A stretch of DNA of 5,371 bases from an uncultured Candidatus Saccharibacteria bacterium (lineage in GTDB: Bacteria > Patescibacteria > Saccharimonadia > Saccharimonadales > UBA6022), in assembly GCA_946479115.1 (NCBI GenBank), contig CAMLED010000064.1:1-5371 (forward strand). The letters are read 5' to 3'. Under the pieces are notes generated by a model. It made no database searches and was not told the DNA's origin. It saw only the letters and a list, made by a program, of their open reading frames with translations. Shown piece by piece: positions 5,369 through 5,371 of the stretch. A program made the translations under genes and the position numbers. Within the stretch, counting starts at the first letter, position 1; the number at the start of each line of letters is the position of its first letter.

Positions 5369-5371
5369 TAC

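Overview
The window reads like a piece of a small-genome bacterium of moderate GC content, most likely from the Candidate Phyla Radiation. Saccharibacteria (TM7) is my best guess. It rests on general gene make-up, a nusA gene outside its usual operon, a clpC under a CIRCE element, and use of the standard code (no in-frame TGA in the long ORFs, unlike Gracilibacteria/SR1). This placement is inference; no ribosomal or other marker gene is present. There is no sign of a mobile element, CRISPR array, tRNA or rRNA, and the known genes are housekeeping genes.

Layout from left to right. Bases 1-72 are AT-rich with no gene. An FKBP-type peptidyl-prolyl isomerase (73-462, minus) is divergent from an alkyladenine/3-methyladenine DNA glycosylase (mpg/aag, 529-1134, plus) across a 66-bp gap. 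nusA follows on the plus strand (1226-2356) with a strong promoter just after the mpg stop codon. A terminator-like hairpin with a T-run lies between that promoter and the nusA ribosome binding site. A symmetric, probably bidirectional terminator (2371-2401) separates nusA from a converging two-gene minus-strand unit. That unit is a 20-residue lysine-rich micropeptide (2636-2698) whose stop codon overlaps the start of an unrecognised 73-residue protein (2415-2636). A regulatory region of about 190 bp with a perfect CIRCE operator then leads into a complete clpC (2891-5368).

Functionally, the window combines protein folding and quality control (FKBP isomerase, ClpC unfoldase), DNA base-excision repair (Mpg) and transcription elongation/termination control (NusA). 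The two most interesting regulatory signals are (i) the nusA leader, where every nusA transcript must read through an intrinsic-terminator-like hairpin that NusA itself could act on, with an alternative pairing open only to longer transcripts, and (ii) the clpC promoter, where CIRCE overlaps the -35 box, implying HrcA-type heat-shock repression. The micropeptide gene, with its strong Shine-Dalgarno and stop/start overlap, is the most novel coding element.
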